Assembly: GCA_002391195.1 (NCBI GenBank)
Contig: DGRZ01000056.1
Span: forward strand, 1-7,199
From: Fibrobacter sp. UBA4375
GTDB taxonomy: Bacteria; Fibrobacterota; Fibrobacteria; Fibrobacterales; Fibrobacteraceae
Direction of reading: 5' to 3'
Length of the DNA stretch: 7,199 nucleotides
Shown here piece after piece: positions 5,060 to 7,199 of the stretch; the first letter of the stretch is position 1, and each line of letters starts with the position of its first letter. A program made the position numbers and the translations under genes. The notes beneath the pieces were generated by a model. That model was not told where the DNA came from, did not search any database, and saw nothing but the letters and a program-made list of their open reading frames with translations.

Positions 5060-5428
5060 TCATCGCGTTACATTCCGCTCGATTGCGGATTCAATAGCAT
5101 TCTGAACAAAATTTTCAGGGGAAATTTCTTCGTCAGAATCTTCCATAATGCCGGCAAGTGCATCTGGATCAAACAACCAACGCATATTGGTATTTTCTGG
5201 TACTTTCTGAGTATCGGTCGAATCAGATGAACTGGATAAAGAAACGGTAGAATCTTGCGTGATCGTGTTTGTTGAATCCGTCGGGGGCGCAGGAATAACA
5301 GCATCGCTACCCTGAGGCTCCGCCGGAACGGACAATGCCGCAGAAAGCCCCAAAAGGGCGACGAGCCTCGCCTTGGTTCTGGGGTTAAACTCGCCCACAC
5401 ATTCGACTTTTCTGCGTTCGATTTTCAT
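5060..5428 (-). CDS. Hypothetical exported Ser/Thr-rich protein
   Basis: This 122-residue protein is not recognised. A basic N-terminal region (MKIERRK, then RTKAR at 17-21) leads into a hydrophobic segment at about 22-34 (LVALLGLSAALSV) followed by PAEPQG. This looks like a signal peptide with a long n-region or a single membrane anchor. Residues about 45-75 are a low-complexity Ser/Thr/Asp linker (including SLSSSSDSTDT). The C-terminal 45 residues are acidic with helix-like character (WLFDPDALAGIMEDSDEE, then NFVQNAIESAIERN) and may be the functional part. No lipobox is seen. No good Shine-Dalgarno sequence precedes the ATG at 5428. It lies 30 bp before tgt on the same strand and is probably the first gene of the leftward operon, divergent from ddl. 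Confidence 0.65.
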   Translation of the reverse strand: MKIERRKVECVGEFNPRTKARLVALLGLSAALSVPAEPQGSDAVIPAPPTDSTNTITQDSTVSLSSSSDSTDTQKVPENTNMRWLFDPDALAGIMEDSDEEISPENFVQNAIESAIERNVTR

Positions 5429-5462
5429 CGTATCAACCGTTACTTTATAAACTACAAATTTT

Positions 5463-5475
5463 TACATATTATGTA
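5463..5475. promoter_or_regulatory. Palindrome in a divergent promoter region
   Basis: TACATA and TATGTA flank a single T to make a 13-bp palindrome in the 151-bp gap (5429-5579) between the divergent 122-aa gene and ddl. The position suits an operator acting on either promoter. The sequence is AT-rich, so chance is possible. Confidence 0.3.
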
Positions 5476-5544
5476 GCGATTTTTTAACACGATAAACAAT
5501 CCTAAATATGGTTCTTTGGCGTCGGCCTCGTACCGGCGTTTTAC

Positions 5545-5563
5545 TATAATTAAAGCATATAAT
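5545..5563 (+). promoter_or_regulatory. Candidate -10 elements for ddl
   Basis: Two exact TATAAT hexamers lie at 5545-5550 and 5558-5563, 30 and 17 bp before the ddl ATG. No convincing -35 box is found 16-18 bp upstream of either one, so the promoter is tentative. AGAGG (about 5570-5574) lies 5 nt before the ATG as ribosome site. Confidence 0.4.
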
Positions 5564-5579
5564 TCACAAAGAGGTTTTT

Positions 5580-6614
5580 ATGTCCCGCTTACGCGTATTG
5601 GTCCTGATGGGTGGTCCGTCCACCGAGCACGATGTTTCTGTAGTGAGTGGCACCGGTGTTGTCCGCGCCATGAACCCGGAACGCTACAATATCCACCCCG
5701 TTTTGATTGACAAGGACGGCACCTGGCACTGGTCCGCCCGCGAACTTTCCCCCTACCAGAAGGACAATTTCTCGGTCAACTACTTCCGTAGCCTCGAAGG
5801 CACGGCCGCCTGCACCAAGAAGTCCCCTGCCCTCTCCGAACTCCCGGCTGCCGACATCGCGTTTTTGGCACTGCACGGCAAGTGGGGCGAAGATGGTCAC
5901 ATCCAGGCCCTGCTCGAGAACTGGGGCATCCCGTACACGGGTTGCGGGCTCCTTGCCTCGGCACTTGCGATGGACAAGATCAAGTCCAAGGAAATCTACC
6001 GCGCGAACGGCATCCCGACCCCGCCGTACCGCGTCATCTGGAAGCACGACTTTACGGGCGATACGCTCGTGAGCGTCGCCGACGAACTCGGGTTCCCGCT
6101 TGTCATCAAGGATCCGCTGGGCGGCTCCTCCATCGGCATTGGCATTGCCAAGAATCTCGATGAAGCGGGCAAGATTGCGCAGGACTTGTTCAAGGATTCC
6201 AACCGCCTGCTTTGCGAGAAGTTTATTGCCGGCGGCGAAGCGAGCTGCGGCTACATTGAAGGCGAAAAGCCGCTCCCGCCCACCGAGATGCGCATGACGA
6301 CCCGTGAATACTTCGACTTCGAGGCGAAGTACAACGGTGAATGTCAGGAAGTGACTCCCGCGGAATTCCCTGCCGAACTCACGGCCCGCATCCAGGAACT
6401 CGCCAAGAACGCTCACTTCGCGCTCGGCGGTGCAGGCTACAGCCGCACGGACGTGCGCATCGCGAAGGATGGCCAGATTTACGCCATCGAGACGAACACG
6501 CTCCCGGGCATGACTCCCACGTCGATTCTCCCGGCTCAGGCGGCCTGCAACGGCATTACCTACAGCCAGCTCATTGACATGATTATCGACAAGAGCCTCG
6601 CAATCAAGCGGTAG
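5580..6614 (+). CDS. ddl: D-alanine--D-alanine ligase
   Basis: This cytosolic ATP-grasp enzyme joins two D-alanines for the peptidoglycan stem peptide. The 344-residue length is normal. Landmarks are GGPSTEHDVS (11-20) with E16 (E. coli DdlB E15), HGKWGEDGHIQALLE (99-113), YTGCG then LASALAMDK (119-133), the ATP-binding PLVIKDPLGGSSIGI (173-187) and CEKFIAGGE (212-220). EYFDFEAKY (243-251) comes next. The metal ligands are D291, E304 and N306 in DVRIAKDGQIYAIETNTLPGM (read as separate residues), equivalent to DdlB D257, E270 and N272. Y251 matches DdlB Y216; a Phe there marks D-Ala-D-lactate ligases, so D-Ala-D-Ala is the expected product. The position of DdlB Y210 is Phe here. The stop codon TAG ends exactly where the dispersed repeat 6614-6664 begins. 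tsaB follows 77 bp later. Confidence 0.96.
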   Translation: MSRLRVLVLMGGPSTEHDVSVVSGTGVVRAMNPERYNIHPVLIDKDGTWHWSARELSPYQKDNFSVNYFRSLEGTAACTKKSPALSELPAADIAFLALHGKWGEDGHIQALLENWGIPYTGCGLLASALAMDKIKSKEIYRANGIPTPPYRVIWKHDFTGDTLVSVADELGFPLVIKDPLGGSSIGIGIAKNLDEAGKIAQDLFKDSNRLLCEKFIAGGEASCGYIEGEKPLPPTEMRMTTREYFDFEAKYNGECQEVTPAEFPAELTARIQELAKNAHFALGGAGYSRTDVRIAKDGQIYAIETNTLPGMTPTSILPAQAACNGITYSQLIDMIIDKSLAIKR

Positions 6615-6664
6615 ATCCTTCGACGGAGTTTACCCTGAGCTTGTCGAAGGGCCTCAGGATGACG
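6614..6664 (-). repeat. Dispersed intergenic repeat, copy 2
   Basis: The segment is bounded by GATCCTTCGAC (6614-6624) and CTCAGGATGACG (6653-6664), exact reverse complements of the two ends of the repeat at 77-168, so the two copies lie in opposite orientation. CCTTCGAC (6617-6624) can also pair with GTCGAAGG (6643-6650). It begins at the last base of the ddl stop codon and could form a hairpin at the ddl transcript end, although no T-run follows. Confidence 0.7.
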
Positions 6665-6675
6665 ATTCTAATAAC

Positions 6676-6703
6676 CAATGACCATTGACCAATGACTATT
6701 GAC
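6676..6703 (+). repeat. 14-bp tandem repeat spanning the tsaB start
   Basis: CAATGACCATTGAC (6676-6689) is followed directly by CAATGACTATTGAC (6690-6703), 13 of 14 identical. It can also be read as four 7-bp units of the form YAWTGAC. The second unit contains the tsaB ATG. The first contains an out-of-frame ATG (6678) that opens a five-codon ORF, MTIDQ, whose TGA (6693-6695) overlaps the tsaB ATG. Confidence 0.75.
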
Positions 6704-7199
6704 TTATACGTAGATACTTCCCGGAAGGGCATCTCGATGGCGGTTGCGACCAGCGGCCAGCCTATGAATGCGCGAACTACGGATGCAAGCGCTCGCGTTT
6801 ACGAGGAAATCGTGAACACGGAGGCCCGCGGGGAAATTCTCGGGGAATCGCTCGACACGCTGCTCACGCGCGTGGGCGCGACTCTCGATGACGTGAAGCG
6901 CGTGATGGTGACGCTCGGGCCCGGCTCTTTCAGCGGGCTCAGGACCGGAGTGGCATTCTGCCAGGGGCTTTGCTTCAGCGGGAAGCGCGAACTCTACGGG
7001 GTCACGACCCTGCAGGCGCTCGCATGTTTTGCGCACGATGCCGCGGACAATAAGCCTGCGTGTACCGATGCCGCGGGCAATAAGCCTGCTGGTACTGTCG
7101 CGGGCAAGGAATGCGCCGAGACTGCGGTCGTTATCCGCGCTCGCACCGGGTTCTGGTACATGAGGCTGAACGGCGAGGAATTCTTCATCGAGACGCCCG
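6692..7199 (+). CDS. tsaB: tRNA threonylcarbamoyladenosine biosynthesis protein TsaB (3' truncated by window)
   Basis: 169 codons are present and the gene runs off the right edge. TsaB is the inactive, ASKHA-fold partner of TsaD, needed to transfer the threonylcarbamoyl group to A37 of ANN-decoding tRNAs (t6A). The N-terminal DLYVDTSRKGISMAVA (4-19) is the first ASKHA strand pair. VTLGPGSFSGLRTGVAFCQGL (73-93, given by its ends) is the TsaB signature, and GVTTLQALA (103-111) follows as in homologues. Residues 116-135 are an insert of two near-identical 10-residue repeats before the next core strand (ETAVVIRARTGFWYM). The ATG at 6692 gives a normal N-terminus; it has no Shine-Dalgarno sequence and lies in a tandem repeat. 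It is downstream of and co-oriented with ddl, 77 bp apart, separated by the dispersed repeat. Confidence 0.92.
   Translation, partial: MTIDLYVDTSRKGISMAVATSGQPMNARTTDASARVYEEIVNTEARGEILGESLDTLLTRVGATLDDVKRVMVTLGPGSFSGLRTGVAFCQGLCFSGKRELYGVTTLQALACFAHDAADNKPACTDAAGNKPAGTVAGKECAETAVVIRARTGFWYMRLNGEEFFIETP
7037..7096 (+). repeat. 30-bp in-frame tandem repeat in tsaB
   Basis: Units 7037-7066 and 7067-7096 agree at 26 of 30 bases and encode DAADNKPACT and DAAGNKPAGT. A degenerate third fragment (VAGK) follows. The repeat sits between two conserved core segments of TsaB, in what should be a surface loop. Confidence 0.8.

Noticed and set aside
4415..5105. Long open frames on the plus strand opposite tgt
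   Set aside because: They are antisense shadows of a clearly recognised tgt with full catalytic and zinc residues.
5589..6416. 275-codon open frame on the minus strand opposite ddl
   Set aside because: It is an antisense shadow in GC-rich coding sequence; the protein is low in recognisable structure while the opposite strand encodes an intact Ddl.
6676..6703. CRISPR-like array
   Set aside because: The 7/14-bp units are contiguous with no spacers and too short for CRISPR repeats.
6704..7036. Minus-strand open frame opposite tsaB
   Set aside because: The plus-strand frame carries the TsaB signature; the minus frame has no recognisable motif.

Overview
The window looks like chromosomal DNA from a Fibrobacter-like bacterium (Fibrobacterota). 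This rests on protein style, sparse Shine-Dalgarno use and intergenic repeats bounded by CGTCATCCTGAG and GTCGAAGGATC, which I recall from Fibrobacter genomes. It is an inference and no search was run. The left end (about 1-1320) is AT-rich and poorly recognisable. Most of the rest is GC-richer and carries well-known gene families.

Layout. 1-220: non-coding, with a dispersed repeat (77-168) and an intrinsic terminator (178-207). 221-931 (+): a secreted or envelope protein of unknown function. 943-988 (-): a stub of the 3' end of a tgt gene. 1000-1319: a low-GC unit with inverted repeats, a thrice-repeated 17-bp motif and one small ORF. 1386-1970 (+): an iron-sulfur flavoprotein / NADPH-dependent FMN reductase-like protein. 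It converges with a leftward gene series: 1953-2444 YkgJ-type cysteine cluster protein, 2478-3506 DUF2156 protein, 3551-3880 small membrane protein, 3890-5029 tgt and 5060-5428 exported Ser/Thr-rich protein. Divergent from that series, 5580-6614 (+) is ddl, followed by a second copy of the dispersed repeat. The window ends inside tsaB (6692-7199, +), whose start lies in a tandem repeat.

Functions. Tgt exchanges a guanine in tRNA anticodons for a queuosine precursor. TsaB helps make t6A in other tRNAs. Ddl makes the D-Ala-D-Ala dipeptide for peptidoglycan. The leftward genes are close enough to be co-transcribed. The 109-aa membrane protein has its ribosome binding site overlapping the tgt stop codon. 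Three neighbouring proteins (flavoprotein, YkgJ-type, DUF2156) each carry a cysteine cluster, so metal or Fe-S handling may be a shared theme; that is inference.

The most interesting observation is that 943-988 matches the last 46 bp of tgt (3890-3935) at 41 of 46 positions, in the same orientation. The reading frame and stop are kept, and the changes are synonymous or mostly conservative. The two copies bracket about 2.9 kb, as expected if DNA was inserted at, or rearranged through, the 3' end of tgt with the tail rebuilt. No integrase is visible. I found no confident CRISPR array, tRNA, rRNA or complete insertion sequence.
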